From Pseudomonas saudiphocaensis (GTDB lineage: Bacteria > Pseudomonadota > Gammaproteobacteria > Pseudomonadales > Pseudomonadaceae): a DNA stretch of 64,000 bases. Below are positions 1-10,108 of this stretch, in pieces. The stretch's first letter is position 1, and the number at the start of each line of letters is the position of its first letter. Position numbers and translations under genes: made by a program. The stretch covers positions 1,364,001 through 1,428,000 of the forward strand of contig NZ_CCSF01000001.1 in assembly GCF_000756775.1 (NCBI RefSeq), given 5' to 3'. The notes under the pieces are model-generated. The model had not been told where the DNA came from, ran no database searches, and saw only the letters and a program-made list of their open reading frames with translations.

Positions 1-482
1 GCATCGCCGATGCCAAGCTGCTTCCATAGCCGCGCCGTAAGCACGATCAGCTCTGCATCGACATCGGGCCCGGGTTGGTTGAAGACTTCCACACCGATCT
101 GGTGGAACTGCCGGTAGCGCCCCTTCTGCGGCTTCTCGTAACGAAACATCGGCCCGGTATACCAGAGCTTCTGCACCTGACCGCCGCCGGTCAGACCATG
201 TTCCAGCACGGCGCGCACGCAACTGGCGGTGCCTTCCGGGCGCAGCGTGAGGGATTCCTCGTTGCGATCCAAGAAGGTGTACATCTCCTTGTCGACCACG
301 TCGGTGCCTTCACCGATGCCGCGAGCAAACAGCTCGGTGTACTCGACGATGGGCAGCCGGATCTCGCTGTATCCATAGCTGTCGAGCAATTGCGCAAAGG
401 TACTTTCCAGGTAACGCCAGACCGGTGTTTGCGCCGGCAGGATATCGTTCATGCCACGAATGGCTTGCAGGGACTTGCTCAA
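1..482 (-). CDS. hisS: Histidyl-tRNA synthetase, N-terminal part (cut by window edge)
   Basis: Charges tRNA-His with histidine in the cytoplasm as a class II synthetase. About 160 N-terminal residues are visible, beginning [16 protein letters not shown], which is the typical Pseudomonas HisS N-terminus; motif-like stretches TLRPEGTA and [20 protein letters not shown] are class II HisRS features. The rest lies beyond base 1. The only start fitting this N-terminus is TTG at 480-482, with a weak GGAAC upstream. It follows ispG by 13 bases on the same strand and is probably cotranscribed with ispG and rodZ. The TTG start is inferred from homology remembered for the family, not proven. Confidence 0.93.
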   Translation of the reverse strand, partial: MSKSLQAIRGMNDILPAQTPVWRYLESTFAQLLDSYGYSEIRLPIVEYTELFARGIGEGTDVVDKEMYTFLDRNEESLTLRPEGTASCVRAVLEHGLTGGGQVQKLWYTGPMFRYEKPQKGRYRQFHQIGVEVFNQPGPDVDAELIVLTARLWKQLGIGD

Positions 483-495
483 ATCGGTTCCTTAA

Positions 496-1608
496 TCAGC
501 TGCGCAGGATCAGTGCCGCATCGCTCTCGGCTTTCTCGGCAGCCTTGCGGCGAATCAGCTGCTCCAGCTCATCCACCAGGTTTTCGTTGGTCAGTTTCTG
601 TGCCGGCTTGCCGTCGATATAGACGAGATTGTTGGGAGTACCGCCGGTGAGGCCGATATGCGCCTCCTTGGCTTCACCCGGGCCGTTGACGATGCAGCCG
701 ATCACCGCCACATCCATCGGCACCAACAGGTCTTCGACGCGATTCTCCAGCTCGTTCATGGTTTTCACCACATCGAAATTCTGCCGCGAGCAGCTCGGAC
801 AGGCGATGAAGTTGATACCGCGAGAACGCAGCCGCAGCGACTTGAGAATATCGAAGCCGACCTTGATCTCTTCAACCGGATCGGCGGCGAGCGAAATGCG
901 AATGGTGTCGCCGATGCCCTCGGCCAACAACATGCCCAAGCCCACGGCCGACTTAACCGTGCCCGAGCGCAGGCCGCCGGCTTCGGTGATACCCAGATGC
1001 AGGGGCTGCTCGATTTCCTTGGCCAGCAGACGGTACGCGGCGACGGCCATAAACACGTCGGAGGCCTTCACGCTGACCTTGAAGTCGGGAAAATTCAGGC
1101 GATCCAGGTGCTCAACATGACGCAGCGCAGACTCGACCAGCGCCTCGGGCGTCGGTTCGCCATATTTCTTTTGCAGATCCTTTTCCAGCGAACCGGCGTT
1201 AACACCGATGCGAATCGGAATACCCCGGTCCCGAGCGGCATCGACCACGGCGCGCACGCGATCCTCGCGGCCAATGTTGCCGGGGTTGATGCGCAGGCAG
1301 TCGACACCCAGCTCAGCCACACGCAGGGCGATCTGGTGGTCGAAATGGATATCCGCCACCAGTGGCAACTGCACCCGCTGGCGGATTTTGCCGAAGGCTT
1401 CCGCGGCGTCCATTGAGGGCACCGAGACACGCACGATATCGGCACCGGCATCCTTGAGCCGCTGGATCTGCGCGACGGTCGCCTCGATGTCGCAGGTTTC
1501 GGTATTGGTCATGCTTTGCACGGCGATGGGCGCATCACCGCCGACCGGCACGTTGCCTACCCAGATCTTGCGAGTAGGTCGACGCTTGATGGGGGACTCA
1601 GAGTGCAT
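496..1608 (-). CDS. ispG: 4-hydroxy-3-methylbut-2-enyl diphosphate synthase (flavodoxin)
   Basis: Penultimate step of the MEP isoprenoid pathway: converts the cyclic diphosphate MEcPP to HMBPP using a 4Fe-4S cluster and reduced flavodoxin or ferredoxin. The 370-residue product is the normal bacterial length. The N-terminal TIM-barrel part carries [10 protein letters not shown], and the C-terminal cluster-binding part carries the expected cysteines in [10 protein letters not shown] and [18 protein letters not shown]. The ATG start lies 3 bases after the rodZ stop, so translation is probably coupled. Being an Fe-S enzyme, it depends on the isc locus a few kilobases away; no regulatory link is visible in the sequence. 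Confidence 0.97.
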   Translation of the reverse strand: MHSESPIKRRPTRKIWVGNVPVGGDAPIAVQSMTNTETCDIEATVAQIQRLKDAGADIVRVSVPSMDAAEAFGKIRQRVQLPLVADIHFDHQIALRVAELGVDCLRINPGNIGREDRVRAVVDAARDRGIPIRIGVNAGSLEKDLQKKYGEPTPEALVESALRHVEHLDRLNFPDFKVSVKASDVFMAVAAYRLLAKEIEQPLHLGITEAGGLRSGTVKSAVGLGMLLAEGIGDTIRISLAADPVEEIKVGFDILKSLRLRSRGINFIACPSCSRQNFDVVKTMNELENRVEDLLVPMDVAVIGCIVNGPGEAKEAHIGLTGGTPNNLVYIDGKPAQKLTNENLVDELEQLIRRKAAEKAESDAALILRS

Positions 1609-1611
1609 GGA

Positions 1612-2583
1612 TTACTGTCCGAGCTTAAGACGCGCAGTCTGGCCACGCGTCATGGCAGAAAGATTGACGGCTTCACCGTTGAAATTCACCTGCGCACCCG
1701 GCGCGAAGCCGAGATGCAGGTCCAGCGGCGTCTTGCCGACCAGGGTGCGGCTGCTGCCGGCCTTTGCCAAGGCGCTGTAGAGCACCTCACCGTCCGCATC
1801 GGTTACACGCGTCCAGCAGTCAGCGGTGAAGGTCAGCGTCAGACGACCTTCACCCGACGCAAGTTCGGGGGTTGGAGCCGGCTCTGGCGTTGGTGAAACA
1901 GTCTCGGTTTCCGCCACTGAGGGTTCAACAGCAGGGGGCTGCTGCGCAGCAAGGTTCTCTTCTACCTCTTCAGCTGGCGCCTGCCCCGGCTGCTCTGGTT
2001 CGGGCTGCTCCTGGGCCGGCGCGCCTTCTGCCTGGCTATCGAGCGACTCGCTCTGATCCAGCTCAAGCGGCTCCTCGTCACGCTCCAGCAGGTGTATTTC
2101 GGTGGTGCCGTCCGCCGCTTCTACCTCGATCTGGTCGAGCGTGGTAACGGCCGGAGCAGGCTGGCTGCGGCTGGACTGATCCTGCCACCAGAATAATGCC
2201 CCGCCGGCGACGACAAGGATCAGTGCAAAAACGAAAAAACGCATCACTCCACGCGACAGGCGACCCGGCTCATCGATATGGCCAAGGCTGTGGATATTGC
2301 TGGCCGCAGCGCCAGAACCGGTGAAGTGGTCGAACTCGTTTACCAGGCGGTTCTGGTCCAACTCCAACAACTTGGCATAGGCCCGCACGTAACCACGGGC
2401 AAAGGTCAAACCCGGCAGGCGGCTGAAATCACCTGCTTCGATCTGGCTCACAGAGCGCTCTGTGAGATTGAGCTGTTGAGCTACCGCGGAAATTGCCAAG
2501 CCTTTCTCTTCACGCGCGGCGCGTAGCGTCTCGCCAGGGTTGGCAGCCGTCGAGGCAGCTGCTTCAGGATGTGGCGCGGTCAT
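1612..2583 (-). CDS. rodZ: RodZ-like helix-turn-helix membrane protein
   Basis: Likely links MreB filaments to the cell-wall elongation machinery at the inner membrane. A cytoplasmic HTH_25-type domain occupies roughly residues 15-85 (ETLRAAREEKGLAISAVAQ, then LTERSVSQIEAGDFSRLPG). One transmembrane helix follows at about 113-133 (MRFFVFALILVVAGGALFWW), then a long acidic Pro/Glu-rich linker and a C-terminal beta domain of the DUF4115 type. Two adjacent ATGs are possible; the second (2581-2583) is preferred because GGAG sits 5 bases upstream. The start overlaps the pilF stop as TGATG. The family also contains proteins annotated only as helix-turn-helix proteins; the RodZ role is inferred from architecture and neighbourhood. 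Confidence 0.85.
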   Translation of the reverse strand: MTAPHPEAAASTAANPGETLRAAREEKGLAISAVAQQLNLTERSVSQIEAGDFSRLPGLTFARGYVRAYAKLLELDQNRLVNEFDHFTGSGAAASNIHSLGHIDEPGRLSRGVMRFFVFALILVVAGGALFWWQDQSSRSQPAPAVTTLDQIEVEAADGTTEIHLLERDEEPLELDQSESLDSQAEGAPAQEQPEPEQPGQAPAEEVEENLAAQQPPAVEPSVAETETVSPTPEPAPTPELASGEGRLTLTFTADCWTRVTDADGEVLYSALAKAGSSRTLVGKTPLDLHLGFAPGAQVNFNGEAVNLSAMTRGQTARLKLGQ

Positions 2584-3338
2584 CATTGCTCCGAAAGAAA
2601 CTGTTGGTATTCAGACGTACCCGGATACAGCCGCTGCAGTTGCAGCCCGAGGCTGGCGGCCTGATTGCGGTCCTGATGGATATTGGCCAAGCGAGTACCC
2701 AGCAACAAGCTGCGAGCGTTTTGCTCGGAGAGGCTGCTGAAAGCGTCGTAATAACGCTTCGCCGGGACATAGTCCTTGGCCTCATAAGCCAGCATGGCAA
2801 GTTCCAGCAGTGCGAGCGGTTGGCGGCTATCGAGGCGCAGCGCTCGGGTGAAGTAGGTCTCGGCCTGCTCACGCTGGCCCAACTGCAAGGCAGTCATACC
2901 CATGTTCTGAAACACGCGCGCGCGCTCACCGTACAGATTGTCTTCGGAAGCCCTGGTGAACCGCTCCATGGCTTCGGAGTAACGCTTCTGCTCGAACAGA
3001 AAGCTGCCATAGTTGTTCAGGATCCGCGCATCGTTGCCACCGGCGAGCGCCTTGCGGTAGTGCTCGTCGGCAAGCTTGTATTCCATCTCGGTCTGGAACA
3101 CCAGCGCCAGCGCCGCGTTTGCATCGGCACTGGCGGGGTCCAACTCAAGCGCTTTACGTAACGGCGTCTTGGCCCGCGCGGCTTCACCCTGCTGCAGATA
3201 ACCGATGCCAAGCTGGATGTAGGCGTCACGTGCCTGCTCGCGACCGCTCGCCGTACGCAGCGGATCGCTGGAGCCTGAAGAAACACAACCGGCCATAAGG
3301 CCGGTAAGTAGAAGCAGCAGCGCAACGCGCAAGGTCAT
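2583..3338 (-). CDS. pilF: Type IV pilus pilotin/assembly lipoprotein PilF (PilW)
   Basis: Outer-membrane pilotin that helps the PilQ secretin localise and oligomerise for type IV pili. The 251-residue protein begins with a lipoprotein signal (LLLLLTGLMAGC, lipobox MAGC) followed by tandem TPR repeats over about residues 35-215 (for example YIQLGIGYLQQGEAARAKTP and FQNMGMTALQLGQREQAETY). Length and content match P. aeruginosa PilF. The ATG has a strong purine tract (AGGGGGGA) upstream. The gene precedes rodZ with a TGATG overlap and follows rlmN by 12 bases, so it belongs to a rlmN-pilF-rodZ-ispG-hisS transcription unit. Confidence 0.93.
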   Translation of the reverse strand: MTLRVALLLLLTGLMAGCVSSGSSDPLRTASGREQARDAYIQLGIGYLQQGEAARAKTPLRKALELDPASADANAALALVFQTEMEYKLADEHYRKALAGGNDARILNNYGSFLFEQKRYSEAMERFTRASEDNLYGERARVFQNMGMTALQLGQREQAETYFTRALRLDSRQPLALLELAMLAYEAKDYVPAKRYYDAFSSLSEQNARSLLLGTRLANIHQDRNQAASLGLQLQRLYPGTSEYQQFLSEQ

Positions 3339-3350
3339 CAGTATCCCCCC

Positions 3351-4499
3351 TCAGGATCGATTCGTAGCAACAGGCGCCGCACCAGACTCGGACTGCAACT
3401 CACGCACAGCGATGTAACGCTCGCTTCGGCGTGTACGATCCATCACCTGCCCGACCAACTGGCCGCAGGCTGCATCGATATCCTCACCACGAGTGGTACG
3501 CACGGTCACATTGTGCCCGGCTTTCTGCAGGATGTCCTGAAATCGGCGGATCGCATTGTTGCTGGGCCGCTCATAACCGGAATGAGGGAAGGGATTGAAG
3601 GGAATCAGATTGATCTTGCAGGGAATACCCGCAAGAAGCGGGATCATCTGCTCGGCATGTTCGGGCTGGTCGTTGACGCCCTTAAGCAGGGTGTACTCGA
3701 CGGTCAGCACGCGTTTTTCGCCGAGCCGTGAGACGTAATTGCGGCACGCGTTCAGTACGACGGCCAGCGGGTACTTCTTGTTGATCGGCACCAACTGGTT
3801 GCGCAGCTCGTCGTTGGGAGCATGCAGCGACAGCGCCAGAGAGACATCGATCACCTCGCCCAGGCGGTCGATCATCGGCGCCACGCCTGAGGTCGACAGG
3901 GTCACCTTGCGCTTGGAAATGCCGTAGCCGAGGTCGTCCATCATGAGATTCATGGCGGCAACCACGTTGTCGAAATTGAGCAGCGGCTCGCCCATGCCCA
4001 TCATCACCACGTTGGTGATGGCGCGGTCGATCTTGGCCGGGACGGTGCCGAAAGACTTATTCGCAATCCAGACCTGACCGATGATTTCGGCAGCAGTCAG
4101 ATCGCTGTTGAAGCCTTGCTTGCCGGTCGAACAGAAACTGCAGTCCAACGCACAGCCAGCCTGGGAGGAAACGCACAGGGTTCCGCGGCCGTTCTGCGGG
4201 ATATAGACGGTTTCGACACAGCTGCCAGAAGCGACACGAACCACCCATTTACGGGTGCCGTCGCTGGAAATGTCTTCGCTGACCACTTCAGGCCCGCGAA
4301 TCTCGGCAGAGGCCTTGAGCTTTTCGCGCAAGGCCTTGCCGATGTTGCTCATGGCGTCGAAATCATCGACGCCAAAGTGGTGAATCCATTTCATCACCTG
4401 ACCGGCACGAAAGCGCTTCTCCCCGATCGACTCGAAGAACTTCTCCAGCTGAGGCTGGGTCAGCCCCAGAAGATTGACTTTGGCAGTCGTGGCAATCAT
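3351..4499 (-). CDS. rlmN: 23S rRNA/tRNA adenine-C2 methyltransferase
   Basis: Radical-SAM enzyme that methylates C2 of A2503 in 23S rRNA and A37 of some tRNAs. The cluster motif [15 protein letters not shown] and the C-terminal cysteine in [12 protein letters not shown] (the methyl-carrying residue of the family) are both present; [12 protein letters not shown] is the SAM-binding stretch. An upstream in-frame GTG would add 3 residues, but the ATG at 4497-4499 has AGGTG six bases before it and gives 382 residues. The C-terminal tail after [10 protein letters not shown] is short and variable. It lies between ndk and pilF in the usual Pseudomonas order. Confidence 0.96.
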   Translation of the reverse strand: MIATTAKVNLLGLTQPQLEKFFESIGEKRFRAGQVMKWIHHFGVDDFDAMSNIGKALREKLKASAEIRGPEVVSEDISSDGTRKWVVRVASGSCVETVYIPQNGRGTLCVSSQAGCALDCSFCSTGKQGFNSDLTAAEIIGQVWIANKSFGTVPAKIDRAITNVVMMGMGEPLLNFDNVVAAMNLMMDDLGYGISKRKVTLSTSGVAPMIDRLGEVIDVSLALSLHAPNDELRNQLVPINKKYPLAVVLNACRNYVSRLGEKRVLTVEYTLLKGVNDQPEHAEQMIPLLAGIPCKINLIPFNPFPHSGYERPSNNAIRRFQDILQKAGHNVTVRTTRGEDIDAACGQLVGQVMDRTRRSERYIAVRELQSESGAAPVATNRS

Positions 4500-4520
4500 G
4501 GAATTCACCTGTCGCTCAAC

Positions 4521-4952
4521 TCAGCGAATGCGCGCGCAAACTTCGGTTTCAGCGAAGAAGTAGGCGATTTCACGAGCAGCGGATGCTTCGGAGTCGGAAC
4601 CGTGTACGGCGTTCTCGTCGATGGATACAGCGAAGTCGGCACGGATGGTACCTGCAGCGGCTTCTTTCGGGTTGGTGGCACCCATCAGCTCACGGTTCTT
4701 GGCAATGGCGTTTTCGCCTTCCAGCACCTGAACGATGACCGGGCCGGAGGTCATGAAGGCAACCAGGTCCTTGAAGAAGCCACGCTCGCTGTGCTCGGCG
4801 TAGAAGCCAGCAGCTTCGCGCTCGGACAGCTGAACCATCTTGGAAGCGACGACGCGCAGGCCGGCCTTCTCGAAACGGGTGGTGATTTCGCCGATGACGT
4901 TCTTGGCGACAGCGTCGGGCTTGATGATGGAGAAGGTACGTTGCAGGGCCAT
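4521..4952 (-). CDS. ndk: Nucleoside diphosphate kinase
   Basis: Transfers the gamma phosphate between nucleoside triphosphates and diphosphates through a phosphohistidine. The 143-residue protein has the family length, with the N-terminal [11 protein letters not shown] and the active-site motif NAVHGSDS carrying the catalytic His. The ATG follows GGAGCTTCAC. A TATAAT -10 element lies inside a palindrome about 50 bases upstream of the start, suggesting its own promoter. Confidence 0.98.
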   Translation of the reverse strand: MALQRTFSIIKPDAVAKNVIGEITTRFEKAGLRVVASKMVQLSEREAAGFYAEHSERGFFKDLVAFMTSGPVIVQVLEGENAIAKNRELMGATNPKEAAAGTIRADFAVSIDENAVHGSDSEASAAREIAYFFAETEVCARIR

Positions 4953-4991
4953 GTGAAGCTCCAGATTGGTGGGTTTAAAGCAAACAAGTAA

Positions 4992-5012
4992 ACCCGCGAA
5001 TTATACGCGGGT
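4992..5012 (-). promoter_or_regulatory. Perfect -10 hexamer for ndk inside a 7-bp palindrome
   Basis: Reading towards ndk, the arms ACCCGCG and CGCGGGT flank a 7-base loop that contains TATAAT (5000-5005). The -35 region at normal spacing is poor. The structure also lies just beyond iscX, so the same palindrome could act as a hairpin at the end of the isc transcript; it is followed by a T-rich but not continuous stretch. Promoter and hairpin readings are both inferences. Confidence 0.5.
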
Positions 5013-5095
5013 CTAGAACTAAAAGATAAGTGCAGCCTATGCCTGGGTGATGAACGCAGGCGTGCAGAGTTGCGCCTGCTGCCTGCCGTTCATGC

Positions 5096-5296
5096 CTACT
5101 CGACCTCTTCTATCCAGGCCGCCTGAATGGCTTCAAGCACTTTCTCGCCGCCCCGTGTCGGGTCATCGGAAAACGCCGGCAGTTCGGTCACCCAGCGGTG
5201 CAGCTGGACGAAGTTGACGTAGCGCGGATCCACATCCGGTTTGGCTTCTGCAAGCTCGATGGCGATATCAAGCACATCGACCCATTTAAGACTCAT
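5096..5296 (-). CDS. iscX: Fe-S cluster assembly protein IscX
   Basis: Small acidic partner of IscS thought to tune cysteine desulfurase activity, possibly by iron sensing. At 66 residues it has the family length; it begins MSLKWVDVLDIAIELAE and holds DVDPRYVNFVQLHRWV, both diagnostic. It is the last gene of the isc run, 16 bases after fdx. Acidic residues at both ends (EAIQAAWIEEVE) fit the known acidic surface. Confidence 0.95.
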   Translation of the reverse strand: MSLKWVDVLDIAIELAEAKPDVDPRYVNFVQLHRWVTELPAFSDDPTRGGEKVLEAIQAAWIEEVE

Positions 5297-5312
5297 CGTG
5301 ATGCCCTCGCCT

Positions 5313-5651
5313 TCAATGGCCTTCGGAAACCTGATTGATGGTGTACTTGGGAATCTCGACTACAAGATCAGCATCCGCCACCACTGCCTGACAGGACAGC
5401 CGCGAGTCGGGCTCCAGACCCCATGCCTTGTCGAGCATGTCGTCTTCCAGCTCGTCGGACTCTTCAAGCGACGCAAAGCCCTCCCGAATCAACACATGAC
5501 AAGTGGTGCAGGCACAGGACTTCTCACAGGCGTGCTCAATATGGATGCCATTGCGCAATGCAACATCCAGCACGGTCTCACCGGCCTGGGCCTCCACCAC
5601 CGCACCTTCTGGGCAGTGCTCTGCATGTGGCAGGAAAACTATCTGCGGCAT
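5313..5651 (-). CDS. fdx: 2Fe-2S ferredoxin of the ISC system
   Basis: Adrenodoxin-type ferredoxin that supplies electrons for Fe-S cluster assembly. The ligand pattern is visible as HACEKSCACTTCHVL with the fourth cysteine in SRLSCQAVV. An ATG overlapping the hscA stop would add MIQ, but the ATG at 5649-5651 has GAGGA nine bases upstream and gives MPQIVFLPHAEHCPEG, the usual N-terminus, and 112 residues. It sits between hscA and iscX in the standard order. Confidence 0.96.
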   Translation of the reverse strand: MPQIVFLPHAEHCPEGAVVEAQAGETVLDVALRNGIHIEHACEKSCACTTCHVLIREGFASLEESDELEDDMLDKAWGLEPDSRLSCQAVVADADLVVEIPKYTINQVSEGH

Positions 5652-5656
5652 CTGGA

Positions 5657-7519
5657 TCATTCCTCAATATCGTTAAGCTGCCGTCCGGCCAATGCAGCCT
5701 TGACGGTCGAGTCCAGGCGGCGGGCAGCGAAGGCATCAGTAATCTGGCTCAGGCGCTTGATCTGGCGCTCGATGGCAATGCCATCCGGACTATCGAGCAG
5801 CTCTCGCAAGGCCTGCATCTGCACCTTGATGGCATCACGCTCCTCTTCATCAAGCAGGCGATCACCATCAACTGCCAGGGCGGCTTCGACTGCTTCGAGC
5901 AGGCGCTGAGCGTCGACTTGCTGCTCGCGTAGCGCCCGAGCGGCCTTGTCTTCTCCAGCCTTCTGGAAGGAATCCTCCAGCATCCGCGCAATCTCGCCGT
6001 CGGTAAGGCCGTAGGATGGCTTGACCTGAATGCTCGCCTCGACACCCGAGGCCAACTCTCGGGCGGATACGCTGAGCAGCCCGTCGGCATCGACCTGGAA
6101 GGTGACACGAATCTTCGCGGCACCCGCTACCATCGGCGGTATGCCACGCAATTCGAAACGCGCCAGTGAGCGGCAATCAGCGATCAATTCGCGCTCACCC
6201 TGGAGCACATGGATCATCATGGCCGACTGGCCATCTTTATAAGTGGTGAACTCCTGCGCACGAGCGACCGGAATGGTGGTGTTGCGTGGGATGACCTTCT
6301 CCATCAGCCCACCCATGGTTTCCAGCCCCAGCGACAGCGGGATCACGTCCAACAACAGCAACTCTTCACCGTCGCGATTGTTGCCGGCGAGGGTTTCAGC
6401 CTGAATCGCCGCACCAATGGCCACCACTTCATCAGGGTCGATATCGGTAAGCGGCTCGCGGCCAAACATTTCACCCACCAACTCGCGCACTCGCGGAACC
6501 CGAGTCGAGCCGCCCACCATCACTACCGCATGGACCTCATCCAGCTCGACTGCCGAATCGCGCAATGCACGACGGCAGGATTTGAGGCTGCGAGCGATAA
6601 GCGGATCAATCAGGTCGTGGAAGGTGTCGCGAGTCAGCACGCCCTGCCAGCCGGCGTAGCTCAACTCCACTGTGTCTTCAGTGGTCAGCCGCTCTTTGGC
6701 ATCGCAAGCCAGCTTGAGCACTTCCCGCTGCGCCCCAGGCGCCAAGTCAGCCGAAGCGCCAGCCTGCCCCAGGATCCAGCCAGCGATGGCATGATCGAAG
6801 TCGTCGCCACCCAGAGCCGTATCGCCGCCAGTAGCCAGCACTTCGAAGACGCCTTTGGTCAGACGCAAAATGGAGATATCAAAGGTTCCGCCGCCCAGGT
6901 CGTAGATGGCGACTACGCCTTCGGCCTGACGGTCGAGACCATAGGCCACCGCCGCAGCGGTCGGCTCATTGAGCAAACGCAGCACATTGAGATTGGCCAG
7001 CCGCGCAGCATCCTTGGTGGCCTGTCGCTGGGCATCGTCGAAATAGGCCGGAACCGTGATGACCGCACCGACCAGCTCGCCACCCAGGACGGCCTCGGCA
7101 CGCTCACGCAGAGCGCGGAGGATTTCGGCAGAGATTTCTACCGGGCTTTTCGGCCCCTGCACCGTCTCGATGAAGGGCATCTGCGACTCGCCTTCACTGA
7201 AGCGATACGGTAGCTGGCCACCCAGCTGCATGACATCACCAACGCCACGCCCCATCAGGCGCTTGACCGACAAGATGGTGTTCAGCGGGTCACTGGACGC
7301 AGCCTGCTTGGCCGCCCGCCCAACTTCGACACGATCGGCGTGATAGCGCACGGCCGAGGACAGGATCACCTCGCCAGCAGCATCAGCCAGCGGCGCGGTT
7401 ACACCACTGCGCAGTGCCGCCACGAGGGAATTGGTGGTGCCCAGATCAATCCCGACCGCCAGACGGCGCTGGTGGGGTTTCGGGCTTTGTCCGGGCTCAG
7501 CTATCTGAAGTAAGGCCAT
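5657..7519 (-). CDS. hscA: Hsc66 chaperone for Fe-S cluster transfer
   Basis: Specialised Hsp70 that works with HscB to release the cluster from IscU to target proteins. The 620-residue protein has the actin-like ATPase ([14 protein letters not shown] near residue 22, [31 protein letters not shown]) and the C-terminal substrate-binding domain with a helical lid. It lacks the G/F-rich C-terminal tail of DnaK, as expected. It is 41 bases downstream of hscB and runs into fdx with almost no gap. Confidence 0.97.
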   Translation of the reverse strand: MALLQIAEPGQSPKPHQRRLAVGIDLGTTNSLVAALRSGVTAPLADAAGEVILSSAVRYHADRVEVGRAAKQAASSDPLNTILSVKRLMGRGVGDVMQLGGQLPYRFSEGESQMPFIETVQGPKSPVEISAEILRALRERAEAVLGGELVGAVITVPAYFDDAQRQATKDAARLANLNVLRLLNEPTAAAVAYGLDRQAEGVVAIYDLGGGTFDISILRLTKGVFEVLATGGDTALGGDDFDHAIAGWILGQAGASADLAPGAQREVLKLACDAKERLTTEDTVELSYAGWQGVLTRDTFHDLIDPLIARSLKSCRRALRDSAVELDEVHAVVMVGGSTRVPRVRELVGEMFGREPLTDIDPDEVVAIGAAIQAETLAGNNRDGEELLLLDVIPLSLGLETMGGLMEKVIPRNTTIPVARAQEFTTYKDGQSAMMIHVLQGERELIADCRSLARFELRGIPPMVAGAAKIRVTFQVDADGLLSVSARELASGVEASIQVKPSYGLTDGEIARMLEDSFQKAGEDKAARALREQQVDAQRLLEAVEAALAVDGDRLLDEEERDAIKVQMQALRELLDSPDGIAIERQIKRLSQITDAFAARRLDSTVKAALAGRQLNDIEE

Positions 7520-7560
7520 GTCTGTCTGATATCGGGCGCAGCGCCGAGCGCTACGCGGGG

Positions 7561-8082
7561 TTAATCGTCGAGGCGCTCTTCCAGCAGGCGCACTTCCTGG
7601 GACAGTTTGTCTAGAAACTGCATGCGGCGTACTAGCCGTTCGGCCTCCTCTCGCTGAGCAGGGTCCTGCCAGATGCGAGAGAAAGCCTCACTGATGTCCT
7701 GCTGCGCTTTTTTCAGGCGAGCCTTGAAGGTCATGACACCAGCCACATCGGCTTCGTCATGCAGCTCTTCCAACTCTTCGCGCCAATGCATCTGTTGCAG
7801 CAGGAACTCGGGATCCTGGACGGTTGCCTCCAGCGGCATCGCCTGGCCCTGCAGTTCAAGCAGGTATCGGGCGCGCCGCGAAGGGCTCTTCAGGGTCTGG
7901 AAGGCCTCGTTCAGGTTGGCCGACTCTTCGACCGCTCGCCGCTGTTCCTGCTCGCTGCCATCGGCAAAGCGGTCAGGATGAACCTTGCGCGCCAGCTCGC
8001 GATAACGCGAAGACAGCATGTCCAGATCAAGATCGAATGCCGGCTGCAAGTCGAACAGGGCGTAGTGACAGGGAATACCCAC
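7561..8082 (-). CDS. hscB: J-domain co-chaperone HscB
   Basis: Delivers IscU to HscA and stimulates its ATPase. The J-domain motif HPD appears in [11 protein letters not shown], and the C-terminal three-helix IscU-binding domain follows. The open frame extends far upstream through iscA, but the family N-terminus ([13 protein letters not shown]) begins right after a GTG at 8080-8082 with GAGGA four bases before it. This gives 173 residues, the usual Pseudomonas length. The GTG start lies 7 bases after the iscA stop. Confidence 0.94.
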   Translation of the reverse strand: MGIPCHYALFDLQPAFDLDLDMLSSRYRELARKVHPDRFADGSEQEQRRAVEESANLNEAFQTLKSPSRRARYLLELQGQAMPLEATVQDPEFLLQQMHWREELEELHDEADVAGVMTFKARLKKAQQDISEAFSRIWQDPAQREEAERLVRRMQFLDKLSQEVRLLEERLDD

Positions 8083-8089
8083 GGCGTCC

Positions 8090-8413
8090 TCAGATGTTGA
8101 AGCTCTCGCCGCAGCCGCATTCGCCACGCACGTTAGGGTTGTTGAACTTGAAGCCTTCGTTAAGCCCCTCACGGACAAAATCGAGTTCTGTACCGTCAAG
8201 GTAGACCAGGCTCTTCGGATCGATGATGACCTTGACGCCATGGTTATCGAAAACCGCGTCCTCGGCCGCCACCTCATCGACGAACTCAAGCACGTACGCG
8301 AGCCCGGAGCAGCCCGTGGTGCGCACACCCAGCCGCACCCCAACACCCTTGCCACGCCCTTCCAGAGAGCGTCGCACGTGATCGGCAGCGGCAGTCGTCA
8401 TGCTGATAGCCAT
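8090..8413 (-). CDS. iscA: A-type Fe-S carrier IscA
   Basis: Carries iron or a nascent cluster from IscU to apo-proteins. The three conserved cysteines are present in [16 protein letters not shown] and [11 protein letters not shown]. The 107-residue length matches the family. The ATG has GGAGG five bases upstream. It lies 15 bases after iscU. Confidence 0.97.
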   Translation of the reverse strand: MAISMTTAAADHVRRSLEGRGKGVGVRLGVRTTGCSGLAYVLEFVDEVAAEDAVFDNHGVKVIIDPKSLVYLDGTELDFVREGLNEGFKFNNPNVRGECGCGESFNI

Positions 8414-8428
8414 CGATACCTCCTCAAC

Positions 8429-8821
8429 TTATGCCTTGGACAGGCCTTTCTTCTCGCGGTAATCCCGCACGGCCGCCTTGATAGCGTCCTCGGCCAGTAC
8501 CGAACAGTGAATCTTCACCGGCGGCAGGGCCAGCTCTTCGGCAAGCTGTGTGTTCTTGATGGTTTCGGCTTCTTCCAGCGTCTTGCCTTTCATCCACTCG
8601 GTGGCGAGGGAGCTGGAGGCGATGGCCGAACCACAGCCGTAGGTCTTGAACTTGGCGTCTTCGATGACACCCTGCTCGTTGACCTTGATCTGCAGTCGCA
8701 TCACGTCGCCACAGGCCGGCGCGCCGACCATGCCGGTACCGACAGAAGGATCCTCGGCGTCGAACTTGCCGACGTTACGGGGGTTTTCGTAGTGGTCGAT
8801 GACCTTATCACTGTATGCCAT
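8429..8821 (-). CDS. iscU: Fe-S cluster scaffold IscU
   Basis: Scaffold on which IscS-derived sulfur and iron form the 2Fe-2S cluster. Cluster cysteines are in GAPACGDVM, YGCGSAIASSS and KIHCSVLAEDA, and the HscA recognition motif LPPVK (in ELALPPVKIHC) is intact. The product has 130 residues. It lies between iscS and iscA. Confidence 0.98.
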   Translation of the reverse strand: MAYSDKVIDHYENPRNVGKFDAEDPSVGTGMVGAPACGDVMRLQIKVNEQGVIEDAKFKTYGCGSAIASSSLATEWMKGKTLEEAETIKNTQLAEELALPPVKIHCSVLAEDAIKAAVRDYREKKGLSKA

Positions 8822-8863
8822 GGTGCAATCCTCGTTAATTCAGACGATGCGCTGTGCAGCGCC

Positions 8864-10078
8864 TCAGTGGGCCGCCCACTCGACCGTGGAAATATCCACA
8901 CCATCCTTGTACATGTCCCAGAGGGGAGAAAGTTCACGCAACTTGGTGACCGCCTCACAAACCTTCTGCGCCGCGTAGTCAACTTCTTCCTCGGTAGTGA
9001 AACGTCCGAAGGTGAAGCGGATCGAGCTGTGCGCCAGTTCATCGTTGCGGCCCAGGGCGCGCAATACGTAGGACGGCTCCAGCGAAGCAGAGGTACAGGC
9101 CGAACCGGAAGACACTGCCAGATCCTTGAGCGCCATGATCAGCGACTCACCTTCCACGTAATTGAAGCTGAGGTTGAGGTTGTGCGGCACTCGGGAGGTC
9201 ATGCTGCCGTTGATGTACAACTCTTCCAGGTGCTCGACCTGCTTGAGGAAGCGATCACGCAGCGCACGGATGCGCTCGTTTTCCGCAGCCATCTCTTCCT
9301 TGGCAATACGGAAGGCTTCGCCCATACCGACCGACTGGTGCGCCGCCAGGGTGCCCGAGCGCATGCCACGCTCGTGGCCACCACCATGCATCTGCGCTTC
9401 AAGGCGCACGCGCGGCTTACGACGCACGTAGAGCGCGCCAACACCTTTGGGGCCATAGGTCTTGTGAGCGGAGAAGGACATCAGGTCGACCTTCAGCTTC
9501 TCCAGATCGATTTCCACCTTGCCGGTGGACTGAGCCGCATCGACGTGGAACAGCACGCCGCGCGAGCGGGTCAGTTCGCCGATGGCAGCGATGTCATTGA
9601 TGGTGCCGATCTCGTTGTTCACATGCATGATCGACACCAGTATGGTGTCCTCACGTAGCGCAGCCTCGACCATCTCCGGGGTGATCAAGCCGTCGGTGGT
9701 AGGGTCGAGATAGGTCACTTCGAACCCTTCACGCTCCAGCTGGCGGGTGGTATCCAGCACCGCCTTGTGTTCGATCTTGCTGGTAATGATGTGCTTGCCC
9801 TTGGACGAATAGAAGTGGGCAACACCTTTAATGGCCAGGTTGTCGGACTCGGTAGCACCGGAGGTCCAGACGATCTCGCGCGGATCGGCGTTGACCAGCT
9901 CGGCGATCTGGCGACGCGCATTTTCAACAGCTTCTTCGGCCTTCCAGCCGAAGGCGTGGGAGCGCGAAGCCGGGTTGCCAAAATTGCCATCAGCAGTCAG
10001 GCATTCAATCATCTTCTCGGCCACACGCGGATCAACCGGGGTAGTCGCGGAGTAGTCTAGGTAAATCGGCAGTTTCAT
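8864..10078 (-). CDS. iscS: Cysteine desulfurase IscS
   Basis: PLP enzyme that removes sulfur from cysteine for Fe-S clusters and tRNA thiolation. The PLP lysine is in [15 protein letters not shown] and the persulfide-forming cysteine in [17 protein letters not shown]. The 404-residue length and N-terminus [16 protein letters not shown] are typical. It is second in the operon, 30 bases after iscR. Confidence 0.98.
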   Translation of the reverse strand: MKLPIYLDYSATTPVDPRVAEKMIECLTADGNFGNPASRSHAFGWKAEEAVENARRQIAELVNADPREIVWTSGATESDNLAIKGVAHFYSSKGKHIITSKIEHKAVLDTTRQLEREGFEVTYLDPTTDGLITPEMVEAALREDTILVSIMHVNNEIGTINDIAAIGELTRSRGVLFHVDAAQSTGKVEIDLEKLKVDLMSFSAHKTYGPKGVGALYVRRKPRVRLEAQMHGGGHERGMRSGTLAAHQSVGMGEAFRIAKEEMAAENERIRALRDRFLKQVEHLEELYINGSMTSRVPHNLNLSFNYVEGESLIMALKDLAVSSGSACTSASLEPSYVLRALGRNDELAHSSIRFTFGRFTTEEEVDYAAQKVCEAVTKLRELSPLWDMYKDGVDISTVEWAAH

Positions 10079-10108
10079 CAGATATCTCCTATTCGGCTGT
10101 CGTCCGGC

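Noticed and set aside
7561-8355. A 264-residue version of hscB extending through iscA
   Set aside because: The extra N-terminal 91 residues are iscA read in another frame; HscB similarity begins exactly at the GTG at 8082.
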